A stretch of 64,000 nt of DNA, taken from contig NZ_CP046908.1 of NCBI RefSeq assembly GCF_009789575.1, positions 2,645,001 through 2,709,000 of the forward strand, given 5' to 3'. The stretch is from Stappia indica. Its GTDB lineage: Bacteria > Pseudomonadota > Alphaproteobacteria > Rhizobiales > Stappiaceae. The notes under the pieces are model-generated. The model was given only the letters and a program-made list of their open reading frames with translations. It was not told the DNA's origin and did not search any database. The translations under genes were made by a program, and so were the position numbers. Shown here in pieces: positions 56,463 through 64,000 of this stretch. Position 1 is the stretch's first letter; each line of letters opens with the position of its first letter.

Positions 56463-56472
56463 GGCGGTAACG

Positions 56473-57783
56473 ATGCTGCAGGTACTGTCGAATCGCACCT
56501 ACAGGCATCTTTTCCTTGCCCAGGTGATTGCACTTGTGGGAACGGGGCTTGCCACCATAGCGCTGGGACTTCTGGCGTTCGAGCTCGCTGGCCCCGATGC
56601 CGGCGCCGTGCTGGGAACCGCCCTCGCCATCAAGATGATCGCCTATGTCGGCGTTGCCCCGATCGCATCCGCCTTTACCGAGCGCCTTCCCCGGCGCGCC
56701 ATGCTCGTCTTTCTCGACCTGGTGCGCGCATGCGTGGCCATGTTCCTGCCGTTCGTCACCGAAATCTGGCAGGTCTATGTGCTGATCTTCGTGCTTCAGG
56801 CCGCCTCAGCCGCTTTCACGCCGACCTTTCAGGCGACGATCCCCGATATACTTCCCGACGAAAAGCAATATACGCGGGCGCTGTCGCTATCCCGGCTAGC
56901 CTACGATCTGGAAAGCGTGGTCAGTCCGATGCTAGCAGCCGCGTTGCTGACGGTGATTTCCTTCCACAGCCTCTTTTCCGGAACGGTTGTGGGCTTCATG
57001 GCCTCCGCTGCTCTTGTCCTGACGGTGGTGCTGCCCAGCCCGCGCCCGACCAAACCACGCGGCATCTATGACCGCACGACACGCGGAATGCGGATCTATC
57101 TCGCGACGCCGCGGCTACGCGGCCTGCTCGCGATCAATCTTGCTGTGGCATCGGCGGGAGCGCTCGTGATCGTCAACACTGTCGTCTATGTGCAGTCCGC
57201 GTTCGGTCTCGACCAGACGGCGATGGCGCTCGCACTGGCAGCCTTCGGCGGCGGCTCGATGCTGTCGGCACTGATCCTGCCACGACTGCTCGACACCGTG
57301 CCGGACCGCCCGGTGATGCTCTCAGGCGCTATTCTGCTCGCAGCCGGCACGGCGGCGGCGGCATTGTTGACGTCCTACGGCTGGCTTCTGCCGCTCTGGT
57401 TCGTCCTCGGTCTCGGCTATTCGACCGCACAGACGCCGTCAGGCCGTCTCCTGCGACGTTCCTCGTCGCCGGAGGACCGCCCGGCCCTGTTTGCCGCGCA
57501 ATTCGCGCTGTCCCATGCATGCTGGCTGATCGCCTATCCGCTTGCCGGATGGGCCGGGGCTGCGTTCGGCCTGCCCGGCACGGCTCTCATTCTGGCTGCG
57601 CTAGCGGCGACGGCCATCGGCGTGGCGTTCACTACCTGGCCCGCGAGGGATCCGGAAATCCTCACCCATGAGCATAAGGAGCTGCCGCAAGACCACCCGC
57701 ATTTGCGGGAGGCTCATGGCCGAAGTCATTCCCACCCCTTCGCCATCGACGATCTTCATCCCGCCTGGCCGGTGAAGGGATGA
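56473..57783 (+). CDS. MFS transporter, probable metal (Ni/Co) exporter
   Basis: This 436-residue twelve-helix major facilitator starts at ATG 56473; the longer frame runs through the repressor. The cytosolic tail is His-rich (THEHKELPQDHPHLREAHGRSHSHPF), as in NreB-like nickel exporters. It lies 10 bases after the DUF156 repressor. The combination of repressor class, His-tail and genomic context supports Ni/Co efflux; this is inference. Confidence 0.82.
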   Translation: MLQVLSNRTYRHLFLAQVIALVGTGLATIALGLLAFELAGPDAGAVLGTALAIKMIAYVGVAPIASAFTERLPRRAMLVFLDLVRACVAMFLPFVTEIWQVYVLIFVLQAASAAFTPTFQATIPDILPDEKQYTRALSLSRLAYDLESVVSPMLAAALLTVISFHSLFSGTVVGFMASAALVLTVVLPSPRPTKPRGIYDRTTRGMRIYLATPRLRGLLAINLAVASAGALVIVNTVVYVQSAFGLDQTAMALALAAFGGGSMLSALILPRLLDTVPDRPVMLSGAILLAAGTAAAALLTSYGWLLPLWFVLGLGYSTAQTPSGRLLRRSSSPEDRPALFAAQFALSHACWLIAYPLAGWAGAAFGLPGTALILAALAATAIGVAFTTWPARDPEILTHEHKELPQDHPHLREAHGRSHSHPFAIDDLHPAWPVKG

Positions 57784-57788
57784 AGTAG

Positions 57789-58226
57789 TTGGAGCAAGTT
57801 TTGGCGCTCGCGGGGTTGTTCTCCGTTGCCTTCCTCGCAGCGACGATCCTGCCTGCACAGTCAGAGGCGGCTTTCATCGCCTTGCAGGCGCTCGGCTACC
57901 CGGCAGTCCTTCTCGTCGTCGTAGCCGGGTTGGGCAACACGCTTGGAGCCGTGGTGAACTGGATCATCGGCCGTGGTGTCGATCGCTATCGCGAAAGGCG
58001 CTGGTTTCCCGTCTCGCAGGCCGCACTCGATCGTGCCTCACGCTGGTACAGCAATTGGGGCCGATGGAGCCTTCTGCTCTCTTGGGCTCCACTCGTCGGC
58101 GATGCCCTGACGGTTGCCGCGGGGGCGTTGAGAGAGCCCTTTTGGAGCTTTCTTTTTCTAGTCGCTGTGGCCAAGACCTGCAGATACATCATCCTGGCGA
58201 TGGCTGTCGCGGAAGTGACTCCCTAA
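57789..58226 (+). CDS. YqaA/DedA-like (SNARE-associated) membrane protein
   Basis: This 145-residue protein starts at TTG 57789, 5 bases after the MFS stop. It has a YqaA-like layout: two long hydrophobic regions, the motif GNTLGAVVNWIIGRG (about 49-63) and WYSNWGRWSLLLSW followed by VGDALTVAAG. YqaA proteins are related to DedA, and some act in metal or phospholipid homeostasis. It overlaps the end of the converging DUF305 gene by 4 bases. Confidence 0.8.
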   Translation: MEQVLALAGLFSVAFLAATILPAQSEAAFIALQALGYPAVLLVVVAGLGNTLGAVVNWIIGRGVDRYRERRWFPVSQAALDRASRWYSNWGRWSLLLSWAPLVGDALTVAAGALREPFWSFLFLVAVAKTCRYIILAMAVAEVTP

Positions 58227-58750
58227 CGCAAACGGCTTCTGATCGCCTCCATCTGCTGGATCTCTTCGCGCTGGGCATCCGTGATCTGTGCGCACAGGCT
58301 GACAAGTTGAGGGTCCGACAGCGATGCCTCACGGCACATCAGAATGGCTCCGGAATGATGCGGGATCATGGAATCGATGAACTGCCGGTCATCGATCAGC
58401 GCCTGGCTCCGCGTCGCCCAGAAAGAGCCCACGGTCAGCGCGGCGAAGAGAACGTAGAGCGCCAGGTTCATCTCCCTGTTTGGGAACATGCCCGGCATCG
58501 TCGCCAGCATGAAGATGCCCATCGGCGCCCACATAGTCAGGGCCATGTAGAACATGTTCATGTTGTTGCGAAAATCGCTCCAGCCGTCGATCATCGAGAA
58601 CATGACGACGTACATGACCACCAGCCCAAGGGTCATGTTGATCCAGAACATCAGATAGGGGCGGCCATGCGATCCATGACCGCCGCCGGTGTTATGAGCG
58701 CCATGATGCGTCTTTCGGGGACTACCATGCGCCACGTGATCGTGAGACAT
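58223..58750 (-). CDS. DUF305 membrane protein
   Basis: This 175-residue protein has a His-rich N-terminus (HDHVAHGSPRKTHHGAHN), four hydrophobic helices (about 33-50, 62-80, 85-115) and the C-terminal DUF305 motif FIDSMIPHHSGAILMC. DUF305 proteins are often induced by copper and are present in many metal islands; their biochemical activity is unknown. ATG 58750 follows AAGGAGAG; a GTG one codon earlier is possible. Confidence 0.85.
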   Translation of the reverse strand: MSHDHVAHGSPRKTHHGAHNTGGGHGSHGRPYLMFWINMTLGLVVMYVVMFSMIDGWSDFRNNMNMFYMALTMWAPMGIFMLATMPGMFPNREMNLALYVLFAALTVGSFWATRSQALIDDRQFIDSMIPHHSGAILMCREASLSDPQLVSLCAQITDAQREEIQQMEAIRSRLR

Positions 58751-58769
58751 CACTCTCTCCTTCGGTCGT

Positions 58770-59531
58770 TCAGTGCCCCATGCCCATCGGCTTGAAGATC
58801 ATCCAGAGCGCCATGCCGATCATCATCAGGTTCTCGGTGAGCGAGACGAAGCCGAGCGGCACATTGCTGTCACCGCCGACGCAGGCGCATTTCAGCTCGC
58901 GCTTGTCGATGTAGACGGCTTTGAACACCGAGATCGCACCGATGCCGCCGATGAACAGGGCGACCGGCACGGAAACCCACATCAGTGCACCGGCCATCAT
59001 CAGCACGCCCGCAAGCGCCTCGGCGAACGGATAAATCTTGCCGTAGGGAATCCAGCGCTGCGCCAGCAGGTCGTAGTTGAGGAACATGGTGGCGAAGCCG
59101 TCGACGTCCTTCAGCTTCTGGAGCGCGAGCAGACACATCGCGATGGCGACGAACCACTCCGCCGCCTGCACGGTCGCGAGACTGCCATACGCAGCCCAGC
59201 TCGCCGCCAACGCCATCAGCGCCGCCATGGCGAAAAGCGCGATGACCGGCTTGTAGGTCACGGCGTCCTTGTCCTTGACCTCCTTGCCGAAGAAACGGAC
59301 GAGATCGTCATAGCCGCCGATCCGCTTGCCGCCGATGAAGGTCTGCGGCGTCGACTGCACATTGTGCTTTGCCTTGAAGGCGTCGGTTTCCTCGCGCGTC
59401 GTCAGGTGCCGGTCATCGACTTCGTAGCCCTCGCGCTTGAGAAGATCGAGCGCCTTCAGCCCCCAGGGGCAGGTGTGGTCGGCCATCACCATGCGGTGCA
59501 ATTCGGCGCGCTTGGCTTCATGCGTTGCCAT
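58770..59531 (-). CDS. Glutaredoxin fused to a MauE-like membrane domain
   Basis: This 253-residue fusion has an N-terminal glutaredoxin fold (about 8-88) with a single-Cys site HTCPWG and STPQTFIGGKRIGG. A MauE/DoxX-like four-helix membrane domain follows (about 95-245), with KCACVGGDSNVPLGFVSL near the end. A thiol carrier tethered to a membrane quinol- or thiol-linked domain would fit electron delivery for disulfide or metal handling. ATG 59531 has AAGGGA upstream. It is the next gene after the CsoR-like repressor. Confidence 0.85.
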   Translation of the reverse strand: MATHEAKRAELHRMVMADHTCPWGLKALDLLKREGYEVDDRHLTTREETDAFKAKHNVQSTPQTFIGGKRIGGYDDLVRFFGKEVKDKDAVTYKPVIALFAMAALMALAASWAAYGSLATVQAAEWFVAIAMCLLALQKLKDVDGFATMFLNYDLLAQRWIPYGKIYPFAEALAGVLMMAGALMWVSVPVALFIGGIGAISVFKAVYIDKRELKCACVGGDSNVPLGFVSLTENLMMIGMALWMIFKPMGMGH

Positions 59532-59549
59532 TTTCAAATCCCTTCGTTC

Positions 59550-59825
59550 TCAAAGCTTCGCCTTCGCGAAGACCTCGACCAGTTCGTCAAACTTACGGCG
59601 CTGGAGAATCGGATCGCCGGATGCCATCGCTTCCTCCACGCAACATGCCGCATGAGACCGCAATACGCGGTCCTCGACCTTGGAGAGTGCCGCCTTCACG
59701 GCATGCAGCTGATGCAGGATATCGATGCAATAGCGATCGTCTTCCACCATCTGGCCGATGCCTCGAACCTGGCCCGCGGCCCTGTTCAGGGACGAGGTGA
59801 TCGCTCTCTTGTCTCTCTGGCACAT
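59550..59825 (-). CDS. csoR: CsoR-family copper-type repressor
   Basis: This 91-residue DUF156 protein starts at ATG 59825 (MCQRDKRAITSSLNRAAG); the longer frame reads back through its operator. The predicted copper triad is Cys in DDRYCIDI, then His and Cys in SHAACCVEE, the C-H-C set of CsoR. A CsoR-type palindrome lies 11 bases upstream. It should control itself and the downstream glutaredoxin-MauE and DUF305 genes. Confidence 0.88.
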   Translation of the reverse strand: MCQRDKRAITSSLNRAAGQVRGIGQMVEDDRYCIDILHQLHAVKAALSKVEDRVLRSHAACCVEEAMASGDPILQRRKFDELVEVFAKAKL

Positions 59826-59835
59826 AAGATACCCA

Positions 59836-59850
59836 TACCCTGTCAGGGTA
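59836..59850. promoter_or_regulatory. CsoR-type operator palindrome
   Basis: TACCCT-gtc-AGGGTA (59836-59850) is a perfect palindrome, with a further TACCC at 59830-59834, right before the repressor start. CsoR operators have this TACCC/GGGTA form. Confidence 0.7.
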
Positions 59851-59967
59851 CATATGCGCGTCGAGCAGATTTGTTCCCTATGGGAGCAATTCTTCTGCTC
59901 CATCGCATAGTCAGGCATCTGCAAATTTCAAGAATGTCAGCAGCGGAGGCGCGTCACGCACCGCCGT

Positions 59968-60267
59968 TCAGTCGCCCCGAGCGGCCCTCGCCTCACGGAA
60001 GAAAGCGACGAGATCGTCGTGGCCGCCAATCCGCTTGACGCCGATGAAGGTCTGCGGCGTCGTCTCAACGCGGTGCTCAGCCTTGAACGCATCGACCGCA
60101 TTGTGGGTCTTGAGGATATGTTCTTCCACCTCGTATCCTTCGCGGCGGAGAAGTTCGAGCGCCTTGGTGCCGAACCCGCAGACAAGTTCGGGCGTGGCCA
60201 TCCGATAGAGGACCGCATGCTTGACGGGGTTCCTTGCGATGGCCGGCGCAACGTCCGGCCTCGACAT
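59968..60267 (-). CDS. Glutaredoxin
   Basis: This 99-residue soluble glutaredoxin has a single-Cys active site, VCGFGTKALELLRREGYEVEE, and TTPQTFIGVKRIGGHDD. It is closely related to the glutaredoxin domain of the MauE fusion next to it (TPQTFIG, RIGG, DDLV). It lies 18 bases downstream of cueR on the same strand and is probably co-transcribed with it. Confidence 0.88.
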   Translation of the reverse strand: MSRPDVAPAIARNPVKHAVLYRMATPELVCGFGTKALELLRREGYEVEEHILKTHNAVDAFKAEHRVETTPQTFIGVKRIGGHDDLVAFFREARAARGD

Positions 60268-60285
60268 TCTTGAAGACCGGCAGGC

Positions 60286-60735
60286 CTACTGGACGGTGCG
60301 TGCCACTGCGCCCGCGCGTGGAACGATCGAAAAGTCCTCATCCGCCTGATCGGTCTCGAGGCGTTCCAATATCGGGCAATGTGGACGATGATCGCCCTTG
60401 CAGGCGTTGACGAGCATGGTCAGCGTATGTGCCATGTCCTGGAGATCCTTGATCTTCTTATCAAGGGCGCTGATGTGCCCCTGTGCAAGGCGCTTGACCT
60501 CGGCACTCTGGCGCGTCTCGTCCCGCCACAACCCGACGAGATCACCGATCTCGGCTATGGAAAAGCCGAGATCGCGCGCTCGGCGTATGAATCGCAGCAT
60601 GTGCACGTCCGTATCCGAGTAGTCGCGATAGCCCGATTCCTTGCGGTCGGCCGGCGGGATGAGCCCGGTCTGCTCGTAGTAGCGGATCATCTTGGCGGAA
60701 ACGCCCGATGCCTTGGCGGCTTGTCCGATGTTCAT
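60286..60735 (-). CDS. cueR: CueR/HmrR-type copper-responsive MerR regulator
   Basis: This 149-residue MerR regulator has HTH MNIGQAAKASGVSAKMIRYY and the Cu(I)-sensing loop C-x7-C (ACKGDHRPHC, then PIL) with no extra cysteine, as in CueR. It is the best candidate to activate the CueR-type promoters at 44.3, 53.4 and 63.6 kb. It lies downstream of the triple-HMA copper ATPase on the same strand. Confidence 0.9.
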   Translation of the reverse strand: MNIGQAAKASGVSAKMIRYYEQTGLIPPADRKESGYRDYSDTDVHMLRFIRRARDLGFSIAEIGDLVGLWRDETRQSAEVKRLAQGHISALDKKIKDLQDMAHTLTMLVNACKGDHRPHCPILERLETDQADEDFSIVPRAGAVARTVQ

Positions 60736-60794
60736 CTTTCTTCTCCCATAGAAGTGGCGGCTGGCCCTTATATAGGACCAGCCGCCCCGGTTTT

Positions 60795-63539
60795 TCAGCT
60801 TGCGACCTTGAAGGTCTTGAGCCGCAGTGCATTGCCCAGCACGAAGACGCTGGAGAGTGCCATCGCGCCCGCCGCGAAGACCGGCGAGAGCAGGATCCCG
60901 TAGGACGGGTACAAGAGTCCCGCCGCAACCGGGATCAGGGCGGCGTTGTAGACGAACGCCCAGAACAGGTTCTGCCGGATGTTGCCGATCGTCGCCTTCG
61001 ACAGCGCGATCGCATTCGGCACGCCCTGCAAGCTGCCCGACATCAACACCACGTCCGCCGCCTCAATGGCGATATCCGTGCCCGTGCCGATGGCGAGGCC
61101 GACATCCGACTCGGCAAGAGCCGGAGCATCGTTGATGCCGTCGCCGACAAAGGCGACCTTGCCGTACTGGCTCTTGAGCCGGCGAACCGCCTCGACCTTG
61201 CCGTCCGGCAGCACTTCAGCCACCACTTCGTCGATCCCCAGCTTTGCCGCGATGGCCTTGGCCGTACGCGCATTGTCTCCGGTGATCATCGCCACCTTGA
61301 GACCGAGGTCATGCATGGCCTTGATCGCGGCCGGCGTCGTCGGCTTGATCGGGTCGGCCACTGCGATGATCGCAGCCAACTTGCCGTCGATCGCAGCATA
61401 GAGCGGCGACTTCCCCTCATTGCCCAACCGCTCGGCGACCTTGGCGAAGCCGCCTACGTCATGGCCCAGCTGGATCATGTAGCGGTCGGCGCCGATCTCG
61501 ACGCCCTTGCCGTCGGCGCTGGCCTTCACGCCCAGGCCGGTGACCGACTCGAAGTCCGATACGGCCGGCAATGCGATGGCTTCCGCCGCAGCGGCATCCA
61601 CGATCGCACGGGCAATCGGGTGTTCCGACCTGGCCTCGACGGCGGCCACCAGCCCCAGAACCTGCGACCGCTCGAAGCCGAGCGCCAGTTCGAGATCGGT
61701 CAGAGCCGGCTTGCCTTCGGTCAGCGTACCCGTCTTGTCGACAGCGACGACCTTGGCGTCCTTCAGCAACTGGAGTGCCTCACCCTTGCGGAAGAGCACG
61801 CCGAGTTCCGCGCCGCGACCCGTACCGACCATGATCGAGGTCGGCGTGGCCAGGCCCATGGCGCACGGGCAGGCGATGATGAGCACCGCAACCGCATTGA
61901 CCAGAGCGAAGGTCAGCGCCGGCGACGGGCCGAAGTAGAGCCATGCCGCGAAGGTCAGGGCCGCGACGGCGAAGACGACGGGCACGAAGTACATCGTCAC
62001 CTTGTCGACCATCGCCTGGATAGGCAGCTTGGAACCCTGCGCATCCTCGACCATGCGGATGATCTGGGACAGCACCGTGTTGCCACCGACCGCCGTCGCC
62101 TTAATAGCGAAGGCGCCTTTCTGGTTCACCGTGCCGGCAACGACCTCACTGCCGTTCTTCTTGGAAACCGGGATCGGTTCGCCCGTGATCATCGACTCGT
62201 CGACATAGCTTTCGCCATCAACCACCTCGCCATCGACCGGAACACGCTCGCCGGGACGGACCTCGACGATATCTCCGTTCGCCACCGCATCGATGGCGAC
62301 CTCGACCACCTTTCCGTCACGGCGCACTCGCGCAGTCTTGGCCTGCATACCGACCAGCCGCTTGATCGCTTCCGATGTCCGGCCCTTGGCGCGAGCCTCA
62401 AGCAGGCGTCCGAGCAGGATCAGCGTGACGATAACCGCAGCCGCCTCGAAATAGACGTTGATCGTGCCTGCGGGCAGGAAGCCCGGTGCGAAGGTCGCGA
62501 CCAGCGAGTAGCCATAGGCGGCGAGCGTACCGACCGCGACCAGCGAGTTCATGTCGGGGGCGAGACGCCAGAGCGCCGGGATGCCCTTTTCATAAAACCG
62601 GATGCCCGGAACGAACAGCACGATCGTCGTCAGCACGAACTGGAGATACCAGCCGTTCTGCATGCCGATGGTGGAATCGATCAACGCATGAACGCCGGGA
62701 ATGACGTGCGAGCCCATCTCCAGAAGAAAGACCGGCAGGGTCAACGCAGCCGCGATGGTGAAGTCGCGGGTGAGTTCCCGACGCTCCGCCTCCTTCTTCT
62801 CGGCGCGGTCGTCCGTTGCGGGCTGGCCGCCGGCGGCACCGGCAACGGAGAGCAATTTCGCCTCATAGCCAGCATTCCCGATAGCCGCCACCAGCGCGGC
62901 GCCATCTGCGGAGCCACGGATGGTAGCCTTTTCCGTCGCGAGGTTGACCACCGCCTGCGTGACGCCCGGCACTTCCTTCAGCGCGCGCTCGACACGGCCC
63001 ACGCACGACGCGCAAGTCATGCCTTCGATCGCGATCTCCACGGCGCGTTCCGAAACGGTCGAATTGATGAGCTTCGCTTCATAGCCGGACGCCTCGATAG
63101 CGGCCACCAGCGCGGCATTGTCCGCCGAACCCTTGATGGTGGCCTTCTCGGTGGCGAGGTTGACGACCGCTTCGGTCACGCCGGGGACGGCTTTAAGCGC
63201 TCGCTCGACGCGGCCCACGCAGGACGCGCAGGTCATGCCTTCGATCGCGATCTCGACCGGACCCGAAGCAGCCGGAGCGGCGGCTGGAACAGCAAGAAAG
63301 CTGGCGGGAACCTCGTAGCCAGCCTTCTCGACCGCCTTGACGAGCGCCGCACGATCGATAGACGCGTCGGCGGTAATGCTTGCCTTCTCGGTAGCGAGAT
63401 TGACGACAGCATCCGACACGCCGGGCACAGCCTTCAGCGCCTTCTCGACACGTCCGACGCAGGATGCGCAGGTCATGCCTTCGATGGGCAGGGAAATCGC
63501 TGCATTCTTTATGTCCGCAGCTCGAACAGGGGCATTCAT
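60795..63539 (-). CDS. copA: Copper P1B ATPase with three HMA domains
   Basis: This 914-residue Cu(I) exporter starts at ATG 63539 (AAGGAGG 6 bases upstream). Three HMA domains each carry GMTCASC (residues 21-27, 101-107, 173-179), the second and third nearly identical in sequence. The core has CPC near 555, DKTGT near 600, and [11 protein letters not shown] with MALSSVFV in the last helices. Its own CueR-type promoter lies 40 bases upstream. Confidence 0.95.
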   Translation of the reverse strand: MNAPVRAADIKNAAISLPIEGMTCASCVGRVEKALKAVPGVSDAVVNLATEKASITADASIDRAALVKAVEKAGYEVPASFLAVPAAAPAASGPVEIAIEGMTCASCVGRVERALKAVPGVTEAVVNLATEKATIKGSADNAALVAAIEASGYEAKLINSTVSERAVEIAIEGMTCASCVGRVERALKEVPGVTQAVVNLATEKATIRGSADGAALVAAIGNAGYEAKLLSVAGAAGGQPATDDRAEKKEAERRELTRDFTIAAALTLPVFLLEMGSHVIPGVHALIDSTIGMQNGWYLQFVLTTIVLFVPGIRFYEKGIPALWRLAPDMNSLVAVGTLAAYGYSLVATFAPGFLPAGTINVYFEAAAVIVTLILLGRLLEARAKGRTSEAIKRLVGMQAKTARVRRDGKVVEVAIDAVANGDIVEVRPGERVPVDGEVVDGESYVDESMITGEPIPVSKKNGSEVVAGTVNQKGAFAIKATAVGGNTVLSQIIRMVEDAQGSKLPIQAMVDKVTMYFVPVVFAVAALTFAAWLYFGPSPALTFALVNAVAVLIIACPCAMGLATPTSIMVGTGRGAELGVLFRKGEALQLLKDAKVVAVDKTGTLTEGKPALTDLELALGFERSQVLGLVAAVEARSEHPIARAIVDAAAAEAIALPAVSDFESVTGLGVKASADGKGVEIGADRYMIQLGHDVGGFAKVAERLGNEGKSPLYAAIDGKLAAIIAVADPIKPTTPAAIKAMHDLGLKVAMITGDNARTAKAIAAKLGIDEVVAEVLPDGKVEAVRRLKSQYGKVAFVGDGINDAPALAESDVGLAIGTGTDIAIEAADVVLMSGSLQGVPNAIALSKATIGNIRQNLFWAFVYNAALIPVAAGLLYPSYGILLSPVFAAGAMALSSVFVLGNALRLKTFKVAS

Positions 63540-63579
63540 CGCCGCCTCCTTTCTGGATGGGAATTCGAGTTCGGACAGA

Positions 63580-63610
63580 CATATGGTCCTTCCAACAATG
63601 GGAAGGTCAA
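63580..63610 (-). promoter_or_regulatory. CueR-type promoter of the triple-HMA copper ATPase
   Basis: On the minus strand TTGACC (plus 63605-63610), a 19-base spacer with the dyad CTTCC...GGAAG (TTCCCATTGTTGGAAGG), and CATATG (63580-63585). It is divergent from the copZ promoter 25 bases away. Confidence 0.85.
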
Positions 63611-63635
63611 TAGCAAAATATCTGTTTGTCGGCCC

Positions 63636-63666
63636 TTGACCTTGCCATCGTTGGAAACCCCATCTT
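63636..63666 (+). promoter_or_regulatory. CueR-type promoter of copZ
   Basis: TTGACC (63636-63641), a 19-base spacer (TTGCCATCGTTGGAAACCC) and CATCTT (63661-63666). It shares most of its spacer with the glutaredoxin promoter at 44.3 kb. Confidence 0.8.
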
Positions 63667-63697
63667 CCCACCATGAGAACAATAAAGGAGCTTTCTC

Positions 63698-63892
63698 ATG
63701 GAACTTCGAGTTGAAGGCATGACCTGCGGCGGCTGCGCCAAGTCTGTCACCAAGGCAATCCAGTCCGTCGATCCCGATGCGAAGATTGAAACCAACCCTG
63801 CCGCCCGAAGCGTCACGCTTGAGACGACCGCTTCCCAGGCAGCTATTCAGGAAGTTCTGGCAGAGGCCGGCTATCCTGCAACCGTGAACTGA
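63698..63892 (+). CDS. copZ: CopZ-like copper chaperone (HMA domain)
   Basis: This 64-residue single HMA-domain protein has the Cu(I) motif GMTCGGC (residues 7-13) and the typical beta-alpha-beta-beta-alpha-beta length. It would carry cytosolic Cu(I) to the divergent copper ATPase. AAAGGAG precedes the ATG. Confidence 0.92.
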   Translation: MELRVEGMTCGGCAKSVTKAIQSVDPDAKIETNPAARSVTLETTASQAAIQEVLAEAGYPATVN

Positions 63893-63904
63893 CAGGAGAT
63901 TCTT

Positions 63905-64000
63905 ATGAACAAGCTTACGCCGATCTTCATCGCCGGAGCCATCGCTCTCAGCGCCGGTCTGGCGCTCGCACAGACCCAGATGAACAACGGCCAGGATCAA
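63905..64000 (+). CDS. N-terminal part of a secreted protein cut by the window edge
   Basis: ATG 63905 follows AGGAG and opens a frame with a signal peptide (MNKLTPIFIAGAIALSAGLALA) then QTQMNNGQDQ. The gene continues beyond base 64000. It may be a copper-induced periplasmic protein because it follows copZ by 12 bases, but 32 residues are too few to identify it. Confidence 0.55.
   Translation, partial: MNKLTPIFIAGAIALSAGLALAQTQMNNGQDQ

Noticed and set aside
60708-63722. 1004-residue + strand open frame
   Set aside because: It is the antisense shadow of the copper ATPase and cueR; the product is Arg/His-rich without any motif.

Overview
The window looks like part of a mobile element in an alphaproteobacterium, most likely of the Hyphomicrobiales (Rhizobiales). 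The basis is high GC content, rhizobial-type gene families (BTLCP peptidase, TlpA, PCuAC, DUF2946-like, HmrR/CueR-type MerR proteins) and a Tn4371-like conjugation module. No integrase, attachment site, tRNA, rRNA or CRISPR array is visible, so I cannot say whether it is an integrative conjugative element or a plasmid. Both window edges cut genes.

Bases 1-16.6 kb are a compact, nearly gap-free transfer module on the + strand: TraF-type peptidase, DUF736, lytic transglycosylase, a probable oriT with an 11-bp inverted repeat, a DUF3363-type relaxase, a VirD4/TraG coupling protein, a CopG-like protein, then trbBCDEJKLFGI and a DUF2274 gene. Between the copG-like gene and trbB lies a decayed vapB antitoxin remnant. 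A convergent LysR gene (16.6-17.6 kb) closes the module.

Bases 17.6-26.3 kb hold copper and electron-transfer cargo: TlpA, SCO, PCuAC, a DUF2946-like protein, pseudoazurin, a phospholipid-methyltransferase-like protein, a Zn/Cd-type P-type ATPase with a MerR-type promoter, an EEP-family hydrolase, a MerR regulator and a second PCuAC protein lacking the usual Met ligands. Bases 26.4-33.1 kb are an envelope cluster with one transglutaminase-like peptidase, three L,D-transpeptidases, a DsbA-like oxidoreductase, a parvulin and a flavin oxidoreductase. Bases 33.2-40.3 kb encode cytochrome bd and its assembly transporter (GbsR/MarR regulator, cydD, cydC, cydA, cydB and a 32-residue cydX), preceded by a 44-bp perfect palindrome.

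Bases 40.4-64 kb are metal and stress cargo: an acyltransferase, a ccdA gene destroyed by an IS3-family insertion, a copper-promoter-linked ferredoxin reductase/glutaredoxin pair, a fluoride riboswitch with crcB, an ArsR/Zn-ATPase pair, a MerR gene, acetolactate synthase and acetoin reductase, a Cu-ATPase, a CDF exporter/ArsR pair, a CsoR/RcnR-like repressor with an MFS exporter, a DUF305 protein, a glutaredoxin-MauE fusion, a CsoR-like repressor, a second glutaredoxin, CueR, a triple-HMA Cu-ATPase and CopZ.

The parts fit together as a transferable metal-resistance and respiration island. It carries four P1B ATPases, a CDF and an MFS exporter, periplasmic copper delivery, and a terminal oxidase that needs no copper. 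Four promoters share a CueR-type layout (TTGACC, 19-bp spacer, -10), which predicts one copper regulon spread over 20 kb. No entirely new system can be proved from sequence alone. The best candidates for new biology are the three-transpeptidase envelope cluster, the copper-promoter-linked glutaredoxin/ferredoxin-reductase pair, the small basic protein at the head of the copper ATPase operon, and the large palindrome controlling the cyd operon.
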